DNA of 64,000 bases. Source: Polytrichum commune. Lineage: Eukaryota > Streptophyta > Polytrichopsida > Polytrichales > Polytrichaceae. Location: positions 32,828,440 through 32,892,439 of the forward strand of contig OX485807.1 in assembly GCA_950295325.1 (NCBI GenBank). Reading direction: 5' to 3'. Shown piece after piece: positions 10,271-24,017 of this stretch. The notes under the pieces were generated by a model. It had not been told where the DNA came from, made no database searches, and saw only the letters and a program-made list of their open reading frames with translations. The stretch's first letter is position 1; every line of letters starts with the position of its first letter. The position numbers were made by a program, and so were the translations under genes.

Positions 10271-12074
10271 AAGAATAATTTTGAAATGGACATCACAAGA
10301 ATTAGAGGGACCTTGAAGAACATTGCATCTTTTCAAAGGTGAACACCTTGAGTAAGTGGGCATTCACAAGTGGGTTCAAACCGATGTTGGACCAGAATCG
10401 TCAATTTTTGATACCATTAAGGTATCTATTGTGAATATTTCACACTTATTGATACCAATGGGGTATGGGTATTTGGCAATATTCTTGTTTTCGATGCCAT
10501 TCGGGTCTATATACCATGCAAGAACTTTTGTACTTAGGTAAAATCACCCTAGTGTCAATATGGTTTAGAATGGTATTGACCCAAATAATAACTCGGGTAT
10601 ACAAAATTTCTCACCTTGGCATACCCACTAAACATCAATGTTTGACTAGTTTTACAATTTTGATACATACAGATAGGTTCTTTGATACCATTATTGATGT
10701 TGATTATTGATGCCATGCATTCACCTATATATTGATCCAACATTGGTTCAAACCTAACCTCCCTCAAGGGCAAGTCCTTCAGTTTTCACATGATTGATTG
10801 AAAATATTTGGTTCATGTAGGAACTCCCACTATGACTCGGTACATCAAAAATCAAGTGTTTAGGAAGGTCACACATCCATACTACTATTATAGCCTTAGG
10901 CAACTTAATCTCATACTTCCCATGGGATCCACATCAAGACATTGGGTTTCAGCCACCTACTGAAAAACATTCTACTTTTTTGAACACATATATTTAAGTG
11001 GTGGAACATGTGTTGAACCTAAAATCAAAATATTGAGCACATAGTCCAATATCTTTAAAATATTTGTCTTTTAGTAATGGAATCCACAACTAACCCCACA
11101 ACACTCAAATATAGGTTTCCAATTAAAATTAAGCAACCAAGTTGGGACCAACACCTTCCTGTAATGGTTGCCCTTATTTTATGAAGTAAAAAACAGTGTC
11201 ATATCTTAATTTTCTCGTGGTGTAGGTTGATAAACGGGTAAACCAACAGCTAGTTACAGATGAATCCATTGGATTGAGAAATAACCGGTTTAACTTCAAG
11301 ACTTTAAGAAAATCTTCATTCATTCTAGAGGATTTCATAAAACATACTTCAAATCAGTAACAAAAAACCAAAAGACATCAACATGGAACTGATAGGACTC
11401 CAAAACACTCGGCTCTTGACCAATTATGCCCAAAAATCTCCCAAACACTGGTGTGAATTAGAAGCTGCATGCCCATAGGAGAGGATAAATTTTTCAACAT
11501 CACCAGTTTTTGAATTATGAAAAACTACCTCTGCATGGCGGATACGTCCAACTCCACAGATAACTTTGGCCGTTACATCCGATTGGCACCCCGTCTAATT
11601 TTTTTGGAAGGATGGTCAATTCATGTTTCATAATTGGAGGTGAGTGCAAATGTTACAAAAGGTGAAGAAAACACGCAGAATCTCTAAAACAACATTGAAA
11701 GCTCTGCGTAACAAAGCTTCTACTTTCTAGATAACAAGAAATGTGTACTACAAATGGAAGGGCTTCAGACTTTAGGGGTTTAAAATAGTTTCCAGTAAGA
11801 CAGTATTTAGACTATGCCAGGAGTGCAGTAATAGTAAGCTTTGAACGAGATCAAGTTTTGGTCTTCGTATTTTGGTATACTCGTTGAAATACGGTTATGC
11901 AGTGATGATGTATTCACTTTCTTTATGAGTTTTTTTATCACAAAGGATAGAAATAAACAATGTCTCTTGAAAGTCCAAGCATTTTGCTTGTCAATTTAGC
12001 TTGTGTACATGCACTTTCATCACCATACTCGGATGACAACCAGAACAATCCAAGGTGCAACATGTGCTCACTGC
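10271..12074. other. Intergenic, including a possible MITE at 10372-10753
   Basis: An imperfect inverted repeat, GGTTCAAACCGATGTTGGACC against its mirror near 10733-10753, bounds a segment rich in GATACC and GGTATC words, probably a MITE. Around 10985-11130 is a minus-oriented copy of the dispersed TATTTGAGTGG family. No convincing gene. Confidence 0.45.
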
Positions 12075-14073
<1,999 letters not shown>

Positions 14074-14892
14074 TACTTAGCCCTGGAAACATTCAATACC
14101 AACCGTAAAGACCCAGGCCAAAGTTCCTTTTGTAATCTGAGATAGCCTTATTTTGCATAATGCACCAAACGTATTTCGGAGTGCATTACATTTTTGGGCA
14201 GGGCATTACATTCATCAACTAATGAGTGCCATTGAAGTCCGTCATCAAGCCTTAACATTCGGTAATACATGAGGAGGACTGCATTATGGGGAACACAGAG
14301 ACCTCTGTTCGGGTATCATCTCACAGGTGCACTTAATCCCTATAATATATTCCCTCGAATAATAAATTACCTATTACAAAGAAAGTACAAAACTGAGCGC
14401 TTCCGATCACGTAGGTTTACTTGCACCAATGTTGGGTTGGTATAACTTCTTTTAATATCCTTAATGTTTTATATGTTTTCAAGATTGAGGTCTACACCAA
14501 CCTAGCTTTATGAAATAATGTTGGGCTTTGGTGATTATGTCCTAAAAAATGGATTGTGCTTCATCATGTCGATAAATGCAACGGACTTGCCTTTTTCAAT
14601 GAGGTTCAAACTAAAATTTACAATGCACACCTACTCTTAGTTTCAGGAAAACCCCTAGCCCATAAAATGATGTGCCACTTATGTAAACGTTCACACCTAC
14701 TCCTAATTGCAAACACTTGTGTTGGAACATCAATCCTAAACGATGTCACTTGGTTAAGGCTCAAGCATGGATCACTACATTCATTGTTAGCATTTGAATA
14801 GTTAGCAAGATTACAACCAAAATATCAACTACAAGATTTGAAGGGTTGCAGACATGCTTGCAACCATTGTATGGCATTGAAGAATTAATTTG
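14074..14892. other. Intergenic, no gene seen
   Basis: AT-rich sequence with short open frames lacking recognisable motifs. TGCATAATGCACC near 14155 and GACTGCATTATGGGG near 14278 form a weak inverted pair, possibly an old MITE. Confidence 0.4.
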
Positions 14893-14903
14893 TGTTAAAT
14901 TAA

Positions 14904-17900
14904 ATTAAATTCATACTCGCCAAATATGGGGGCTCTAAGGAAATCACCCGCATTAAATACCACCACTATGTTAGATCACCCATCACTAGAACATTATTCT
15001 TGCTCAAACATAAAGCCGAAGTCCACCTAAAAAATACAATAAACAAATTCCTACTAACCCCATCCCCACTTGAAACTGCCTGGATGCAGGAAGTACAAAT
15101 GCTTCACGGCCTAAATTCCAACACCTCACTTAAATTACTACACAAACTACTTATACATAATATAATCACACTAGACCAAATTACCATGCCTAACGGTACC
15201 ACTCTAATGAACCCAGACGAATTCAAAATCTACCACTCCACTCCTTCTAAACTTATCAAAAGCGCACTTAACATAGCTAATCAATTATTTTGTCACCCCC
15301 CTTGTACTCAATGTCCCCTACCATGCCAACAACACCATCCACCAAGATCCCTAAAAAATAAATATATAATTAGACACCACAATATCCTACCACACTCACC
15401 AACCGCCCCCGTACATTCCCCTAACCTTCCCATCCCCCTTCTACCCCCTCCTCCCAACAACATGCTTAAAGACCCCCGACAATTCCCCATACACAAAATA
15501 ATCGATCATAAACAAAAACAATCCAAAGACCATAACGGAATAAAAAGAACAGTCACGTCGTACTTATGTCAATGGACTACAACAAATAACAACACATATA
15601 ACAAATGGCGAACTCGAAGGGACCTATACCCCTACTGCGAAGCCAACACATGTAATCACAACACAGACCTACTTATCTATTACTACAAAGAAAGACAACA
15701 CAAACATTTTCCAAACATAATTAATGCCTATTTCTCCACAGAACAATATAGAGACACAAGATACGTCACACCAACCACAATAATTCCACTCGCACATATC
15801 TCTATTAATGAATGCAACCCAGAAAACGACATCGAAACAAACTCTGATACCATCCAAACACAATACGATATCGCTCACATATACGAAGACAATGGCCGAC
15901 ACCTCATTACCATCCCGAAAGCTAGACTAACATGACTATGGAAACAATACCAAATGGCAAAAAACAACACACACGGTCTAGAACCATCTACCCAATCGTT
16001 CGAAACTGAAGTTGTCTGGTTATATCAAAGGTACAAATACCGTATCCCAAAAAATGACCCACTCAAACGCGCCCAACATACAATACCAACCCAAATATTA
16101 GATCTCCTGATTACAACATTCAATATTAGCCACTCATATTTTTCATCCCCAGTTACATGCCCCACACAATTCACCCAATTTTACTCACCATTCTCGCGAG
16201 ACATAATGTTCGGATCCCTAGGTAAAGCGTTTGACCATAAATGGCAAGGAATCGGTTACGCACACCCTCATAATACAACAGACCTACAACAAGCTATTCA
16301 TTGGGCGCGCATAGCGGCCCAAAATGATCCATATACAATCACTATACTTATATCTCCGGATACTAATTGGTACCAAAACTCCAACCCACACACAGGCCCA
16401 TTCCCAGACACACACGTCATTGCCCATTTCGCCGCTGATACGATCACGTATGAGGAACCCACAATACCCCCCGAGCTCAATATCACAAGAAAAGAACCAT
16501 CTACCATGCAAATATTTTGTATCCATCACCAAAACAATAACATAGGCACCTAGGAACAAATGAAATTAATAAACGACACAGCAAATAACCTCCAAATACT
16601 ACAAAGTCACACACAAACTGCACCACCCACCCCTCCAAACATCAAAGTTAACCCTAGTAAAAAATGGGCCAAATCAAACTACCCAAATACAATCCCACAC
16701 AATAATACCCCTACCCCACAACTTCCAAACTATCACACTAATCTACCGCTCAAATTCCACCCCCAATTCAGTTACTACACGGATGGTTCCTTTATAAAAC
16801 CCAAAGAAATTGCCCCTGGGGAATGGAGAAGAGACAGAGCTGGATACGGTATCTACAGCCCCAAAGGCTTAAATATCGCCAAAAGACTCAATGGGCATCA
16901 AAACATACTACGTGCAGAAATGATGGCTATACACAAAACACTAAGAATCATCAACACACAATTCCCTAATGAACCCGCATTTATATTCACAGACAATCTA
17001 AACGTATTATACCTACTCAACACACAAATTAAACACCCCACTCTACATAATAGTCACCCAGACCAAACCACACTCAACTCCATGGTAAAAATCCTTCAAA
17101 ACCGTACACAGCCAATCACATTATACAAAGTTAGAGCACACGTCAACATTGACGGTAATGAAAAAGCGGATAAACTAGCAAAAGACGGGTTAGAATTAGA
17201 ACACAGAATTGCCATCCACCCATACGAACATGCCCACGCCACCCCGTACTATTATCAAAAGGACGTCTGGGCCTCGATGGCAGACGTCCCAGACAAAGGC
17301 CCAGTAAGATTCCTAGAAAAACAAATTAAAAAATATGATAGGGAAACCAATATAGCAATCATGGTCACACAAACCCCCAACATGTGTAAATGGACAGAAA
17401 ATATAAACATTGACAAAGAATTGTCCAACGAATTCTGGACAAATCCCTTAATCACAGACAAACAAAAATCCTGCCTTATTAAATTCCGCACAGGAACATA
17501 CATGGGTAATGCTAGAAAACAAATGTTCTTTGGTCACCAGAGGTACCCCTCTATCACGTGTCCTATATGCAATTCAAATGATACAGACACTTGGCTACAT
17601 GTACTACTGAAATGTAACCAACAACATATACACTCACTACGAATTAAAATACATAACAAAACAGTTGGAGAAATTAGGAAGCTCCTAATCTCGTCCGAAA
17701 AATCCCGATGTTTTACCCTCATGAATGCCGGTACCTTCAATAATAATCCCCAAGAAAATACTGTCCCCAATTGGCTACTCCCCTGCACATGTAACACACA
17801 AAGATGTCATTGCAACGCAAGATTTCGACCCGATATACTCTGCGTTCAAGGATTACCATATCAAAATGACCCTCCCATTGACATTGACCCTAACCTCACC

Positions 17901-18233
17901 ATACAATTTATTGAATTCACATATTGTAACGACAGATTCTCCCCAGAAACAATAGAAGCAAAAAACAACAAATACAAACCATTGATTGATAGTATCGCCT
18001 CCAGAGGATGGAAAATCGAACCACTTATTGTCATCACAGCCGGGGCCCGAGCTACGGCCCACATCCCATCTATGAAAATACTAGAAGAAAATCTCAAAAT
18101 ACCCATGGTTACCATCAAAAATACCTTTAAAAATATTAATACCATTGCAATACAATATGCCATGTCCATCCTCCTCCATAAGAGGAGAATTGAAAACCAC
18201 CAACTGCTCCCCCAAAACTTAGACCCTCCATAA
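14904..18233 (+). pseudogene. LINE ORF2 remnant: RNase H, CCHC finger, endonuclease-like C-terminus
   Basis: One frame runs from the truncation point to TAA at 18231-18233, broken only by TGA at 15933-15935 and TAG at 16551-16553. No reverse transcriptase catalytic motif remains; the first part is probably the thumb/connection region. RNase H follows at about 16770-17190, with all four acidic sites: D in YYTDGS, E in ILRAEMM, D in FIFTDN and D in GNEKADKLAKDG, the last preceded by the usual His (VRAHVN). A CPIC-x9-H-x4-C zinc knuckle lies near 17557-17610. The C-terminal part has FRPDIL then FIEFTYCND, which could be a restriction-like (PD-D/E-x-K) endonuclease as in R2- and Dualen-type LINEs; this is inference. 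The frame is preserved enough to suggest a fairly recent insertion. Confidence 0.88.
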
Positions 18234-18638
18234 AATCCAAAAATTATATAATATCTAGTATCTATTTACAGCTCATAATGAGGGATTGGTGCCGGTTGGT
18301 TGGTACAAATTTCCTGCCTTTTACTCACTTGCAGCACCAAGTCACGTATTACATTTTAGACAATCATACGGACTCGACTGCAATCGAACCCGGAACGTCT
18401 TAACTCAAACATCCTCCCACAACCAACCGAGGAATCATGACTTGGCGTTCACACTCATAACAAAAACACTAATTATACCTAATAGGCATGCACCGCCGTG
18501 GGCCATGATTGGCCCACGTTATTTGTTTCTCGGTTACTATAGTGTCCATCCTCGAAAGAGGAGAGTAGTTTTGTCCCAACTCCCCCATGTCCTGTGGGCA
18601 TCGGGTTGTTGGCATTACGAACGGACACTCTATTCACG

Positions 18639-18677
18639 CCGGTCCCTAAAAGGGACCGGAGTTTCTATCTATCTATC
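18639..18677 (+). promoter_or_regulatory. LINE 3' hairpin and TATC tail
   Basis: A perfect 8 bp stem, CCGGTCCC (18639-18646) with GGGACCGG (18652-18659), has a 5 nt loop TAAAA. It sits five bases before a short TATC-repeat tail that runs into the target duplication. In several LINE groups a terminal stem-loop is recognised by the element's own reverse transcriptase; that role here is inferred from position. Confidence 0.75.
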
Positions 18678-18690
18678 TGTTAAATTAAAT

Positions 18691-20890
18691 CTTCTAAATT
18701 TGAAGTATGATCTTTGGGGAAGCTTTCTTTGGCATTCCATGTTGTTGCACCAACCAGTTGGGAGACTATCAATTAGATTTTATGGGAGGTGAGACTGCTT
18801 CGTCTTAATAGAGTTAGGCACACAAAAGTTATCATTAGTCAATTGGTCTACACGTAGGCAATGTAGTAGACCATGGTAGTTCCTATTGCAACAATCTATT
18901 GTCCAGGGGAGGTGCTAGAGGTGGAGTTTTTAAATGCACAATCTCAATTACTATCAGGCTCCCTCCCATGTTTTTTCAATGTAGGATTTACTCTTATGTA
19001 CTTGTTTAGTTACGAAATGTCGTTCACATTTGAAAACTTATTACGCACAATGTATGCATTTGCCAAAACATACTATCCAATATAACAAGCCCAAAATCTT
19101 TTATCGAAAATGTTCTCTATTATGATGACTACCCCACATTTAATCAAGCACATGCATAAAATTTATATGCATGTGAGCATTAGGGAATACCTTGACCACT
19201 GCACACATATATTTACACACACCGCTCTAATAACTCTGCCTACCATGCAAGACCCATGCTTGATTCTTCATGCAACAACCCTCAATCCGCAAGCCCTATG
19301 TTAAGAGCTTCGAGTATCGTCTTGGGGTTCACACTTGGGAATCCCAATGCAATACTCAAACCCTAAACATATAGGTGCCAATTTTTAAGTTACATGAATA
19401 TCACGTGTTTTTTTTTGGAGCAACATGTAGGTGGATTAAATAGAGGATTAGCCATTATGAGAATATTGTGAGGTTATTTTGAGTGCCAGTATTAAGCTAC
19501 GCAGAGGGCTTGCAATAGCGTGCTGATTTATGCATGTTCTTGTGTGGATCACATCATCAATGCGCTCTAAAATTTGTATATTGTTGTTCAGTGTATTTAT
19601 CATGCACCCAACTTTTATGTTGAGTACACTTATTGGACAAGCTTAGATTGATTTTCGGGCACATATGAATTTTCCACCATGCATACCCTGCATATATAGA
19701 AAGAAAGTTCATAATTGAAAACAATCCGGGGCAATGTTATGAAAGTTATTAAAAGTGTCATGCTAGGGTACCCTATGACCACAACCATGTGACCGTTATT
19801 TCATGAGCAAGCTCATGAAATACATTTCCTCTTATTGTGATATTTAGCTTTGGGGATTTGGTGTTTGGTGTACAATGTTGTGATGTGATGTTTAGGTGGT
19901 TAAGAAGGGGGATTGGTAGTATTTGAGTCTTCTTATATTGAACATAAGTAGGGTGAGATATAGGATTCTATTAAGTGGATTTGTTGCATGCATGAATGGG
20001 TGGGCACAAGGACTCACAATTTTTACATGACATTCATAATGTGGTGATATCATGTGTACTATATAGAGGAGTATGGTCCAAGTGAACACAAGTGCATGTA
20101 AATACCTCACATGTTCCGTAAATTTGAGAAACTAGACTTACAGGTGCGATGTGGTCCATAACTTCCTAACTAAGATAACATGTTGTGTACATCAATTGCC
20201 TCGAATTTGTGTACATGCATGAGAAAAACCTTTCATGATGGCCAAAGCACGGAGCTTTAAGTGTATCTATTATTCATTATTTGGTTAATCACGTGCATGT
20301 ATAGTCCCATATCAATAAGTACAAATTCCTTGAGTTTTTTTGTTTCGTTATTTATTTCACTTTTAGTGTGTCGCAAGTAATGCATGGCCAACACAATATG
20401 TAAATATGAATATTTCGTTACTCAAAATGTGTCATGCATTAGTCATATTCATATTTTTGAATTTTTGAATTTGGAATGATTGCTCAAGACAGTGTTTATT
20501 TCTGAAGAGAGTTCAAGATTTGAGGCAAATATTGTCATTTGAAACAACATGAGGTATTTCTTGAAGGAAGGTTCAGGCATGTGCTCCCTTCAGGGAGGGA
20601 AATCCTACTTGTCAAACACATAGCAATATGATGTTGAGAAAGTTGGAAGTTGGTCCTCTGGTCAGTTCTCGGGATTATTTTCACGTGACCTAAGTAATCT
20701 GCAGTGGGTTGAAGCCTTACAGCCTGTTGCCTAAATCGCTAATGAAGAATTACAACTCTCAAGGAAATCACAGATTGGTCAATCCTACATCCAGAATATC
20801 AATCAGATAAAAGATAGTATTAGTGGTATACCTTCACTATCTGATCAAATTGTTGACCTTCACATACTCAATTGAAACATTTGATGATAT
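18691..20890. other. Intergenic, no gene seen
   Basis: AT-rich sequence. Short open frames show no domain. A weak hairpin of AAATATGAATAT with ATATTCATATTT lies near 20402-20457. Confidence 0.45.
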
Positions 20891-20901
20891 TATTTTAGTG
20901 T

Positions 20902-23900
20902 TTAATAAGCTACAAGGATCCAACCCATGCTCCACCCAAGCATCAATCCCGCTCCTGCAAGGCTAAGACCTAATGCAAATGCAAAACTTAGTGTGCAGCC
21001 CATGATAATCTCTGCACCATCTTGTCCAATAATCACAAAATTGCTTGAAGCCTCTTTCTCTCCTGGCAATAGAGCAGAGAAGTGTTGCCGCATCTGCCGT
21101 CTTGCATGCTCTTTCCCAAAGTTTTTCCACCTATTGGAAAACCTATCCAGAACTGAAAATGGAGAAAATAAACTCTGCTCAAGCCAAACAGCAGCTTGAT
21201 GATGTCGAACATACATTTTCAATCGCGTGTTTTCTGCTTGAAGTGAACTCACCCATTGCCTGTACATATTTCACATACTGTAAACCAGAGGAAGCCATAT
21301 TTGCATCAATTCAATGAAGGGATTTACTAAGTAGACAGGAATCAAAAAATTGATGGGAAGAAATTTTAGCTGGAAGAGGAGGTTGAGGTAACAATATTCA
21401 TTACAATTTGAGCCTCAGGGTTGTTGAGGATCCATGGAGTAGCTACGTAAATATGTCATTCCTTTTATCTAATGTTCAACGTCCAGTTATTCAAATTGAA
21501 GCCACACCTTTGTGAGCACAATGGTGGTCTGAGATAATAGAGAGTTGAAATACTAGCCTGTAAGTAAGCGAGAGTGATGCCTCCCGGAAAAATAAGTGCG
21601 AAATTTTCTGATAATCCTGGAATGTTCTCTCTGCTTGCCTTTCGGCTTTTCGTGCTCGAGTCTGAGAGTGGCATAACGCTTCACCTAGTGGGCCAGAATT
21701 TTTCCCAAGGCTACTGCTGAGCACTCTTTCTCCACCGTTCCTGCATGTTTCTCTGTTCTCTGGGCTGAAATGCAAGAGCTGAACTCTGTTAGCATTGCTT
21801 TCTTTTGATGAACCCCAATCACAAATTGACCTCAAATGAGAAATTGAGATCAGTTTCAAAGGGATGGCCTTCCTGTGATATCAGCCTGAACCTCGCCTCA
21901 TGTCGTCCTTGATAGGGTAAACTATACTTCCTTCTTGCTTAAGAGTCCATATGAAGGCAGAGAATAAACATACATGGCATGCGTTACATTGTAGTCCATA
22001 ATTCAACAAGAGTTGATGAGCTTTTTGAGAAGGTTGTATAGAAGTACCTAAAGCTCTCACAGCTAGAGTCCACGCCGCTTGAGGCACGACTTGCTGTGGG
22101 TATAGTAAAAGGTTGAGAGATCCTTGCAAAGTGGCGAGCTGGAGAGCAAGCTTCGGGTTTGACGAATATGTAAGGAGAAGCTGGTAATGCGTGACTTTCT
22201 AGCTTTGTTGATTCACCACCTTGCAGGATAGATGCAATTGCATTACTATCTAATAGCGCAGAAGTGTCCGGTTGAGCATTCGGTACAAGGTGAAAGCTAT
22301 CAAGGGAGCTCTTCAGAGCGGATTTTGAAAGTGGGGTCGGCAGATCGCAATTCTCCAAACGCTCTGCTGTTTTTTGAGCAACAAGAACAGCTAGAGTCTC
22401 TTTGTTAGCAGTCCGCCAGGATACGCTGCTCCCCATGAATGAAGGTGTAGGTGCAGTATAAAGTGACTGCGAAACAGAGGTATATTTTCCTCGCATTTGC
22501 CAGTATTTATCCGGACATTCTTGATAATTTTGCTCCAATTTCAATGGCTCGCAATTTCTTGATGTTGTAGAGTTTGAAGATAGTGCTTCCCATTCTCGTA
22601 AACTTCTGGTCATTGAAGATTCCCTCAGACTTTGACTTTTCTGCACTGATTGACTACTTTCACTCGTGATGTCTTCAGCTATGACCGCTTTTTCGTCCAC
22701 AGTGGAATCAATCTTCAGATATTCGTTTCGTTTCTTTGCACCTGCTGGTTGAGATGAGATGGAGAGTCGAGACTTGGGCTTTGGGTCCGCAATCAACTGC
22801 CACTCGAGTTCAAGCTCAGCTCCTGTGGCATACTCACTAGGTGTGACTCTCATCACACCTGGATCATAAGTATTGAAATCAGGAGCAGTTCTCATTCATC
22901 GCTAGGAGCTATCAAGGAATCATCTTATGTATCATGTTCCTATGGAATGTCAAAGAATCCTACAACCAACTATACTGCCCAGATCTGACTGGTAGGGGTC
23001 TATTGAGACACACGATGACCAAAATGCATCGACATGCATGCCTCCTGTGATTCTTGACGTAGATTTGAGGTTTCCACCTCAAATACATCCGTAGCTATCA
23101 TTGTTGCAGAAAACCTTGCAAATACTTGAATTCACAAATTCTTATTGATCATCGAGCACAGAAATAATTCCAAGTACAAATAAAAGGATGACACAATTCT
23201 TGAGAGTTTTCTTTCCACACACCATGGTAGGAAATGCTTTTTAGTGCCCACATAAATCCTTGGTCCTAGCTGCGAAAACGATCTAGACCGTATCACACCT
23301 CGTAATGCAGACTTGAGCTACCCCACACAAATAAGCGAGCTACTATTTTTCTGGTCTCCGAGTGGCGCATAGAAGGGTCATTCGAGGGTATTCAATGCGG
23401 GAAATTCAATAACCTATAACCCAATTTTCAAGGACATGGACAAAGCCAAACAGGGTGGAGAGACAGACTCTTACATCTCAAGAAGAAATTGATGCCTAGT
23501 GGATCCTCTCAATTTGTTTGAGAGTGTCAATTACGTCATGCTTTGAGCCTCTAATGAAATAACGTTTTGGCAAAAAATGGCCGATCCCAGGAAGAGATTA
23601 TCAAAGAGAAAAACACTGACCTTGGTGACTACTCTTCACATTTGTGCTCTGTTGTGCTGCAATCTCCTGCAAGCCGGCAGGTTTTGTGCACCGAGACTCT
23701 AGAATTTCATCAAGTGCAAGGTTATCAGAGCGGTAGTCACACTGGGCACTGGGGCTCATTTGCCAGACCGTCTTTGTGTCTAGAGAGCCCCAACTGTTGC
23801 TCCAGTAATACGAAGGTGTATGTTCAAAACCCCTGACGATTATCGGCTGACAAATCTCAGGTTGTGTTTTTGGTAATATTGGGCAATGGGCGAGCTTAGG

Positions 23901-24017
23901 AGCTCGGAGTGTTTCTTCCTGAATTCGATTAGAAGATGTACGCTGCCACATGGTGCGGGCATCGGTTGTCACCATGCTGTGGATGCAGTCTTTTCTAGTA
24001 ACCAAATATCTGGCCAA
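20902..24017 (-). CDS. Multi-exon plant gene of unknown function
   Basis: Coding blocks on the minus strand are 24017-23621 (ATG, donor GTCAGT), about 22895-21990, about 21770-21558 and 21258-20902 (TAA). Block 2 is Ser-rich, then has ALQLATLQGSLNLLL and VPQAAWTLAVRALG. Block 3 has the heptad-like stretch RARKAERQAERTFQDY followed by FREASLSLTYR. Block 4 continues QWVSSLQAENTRLK and ends in a hydrophobic tail (MGCTLSFAFALGLSLAGAG) that may be a membrane anchor or amphipathic hairpin. I recall similar ARKAE...REAS...YRQW stretches in conserved plant proteins without assigned function, but cannot name one. The block 3 to 4 junction works only with a GC donor (AG|GCTAGT). Between VKPE and LALQL (about 22160) the frame shifts by one, so there is either a missed short intron or a lesion. 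The block 1 to 2 junction is unresolved. Confidence 0.55.

Larger units (their letters stand above)
14893..18690 (+). mobile_element. 5'-truncated LINE with 13 bp target-site duplication
   Basis: The 13-mer TGTTAAATTAAAT occurs exactly at 14893-14905 and at 18678-18690 and brackets the insertion. The body begins within the coding frame just after the left duplication. It ends, after a stop at 18233 and a 3' UTR of about 440 bp, in a hairpin and a TATC-repeat tail. Loss of the 5' part, including the reverse transcriptase core, fits abortive target-primed reverse transcription. Strand composition is strongly A/C-rich, unlike the flanks. Confidence 0.93.

Noticed and set aside
18360-18470. tRNA-like internal promoter (box B-like GGGTTCGATTGC) on the minus strand in the LINE 3' UTR
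   Set aside because: No cloverleaf or proper box A at correct spacing could be read; probably chance within the LINE tail.
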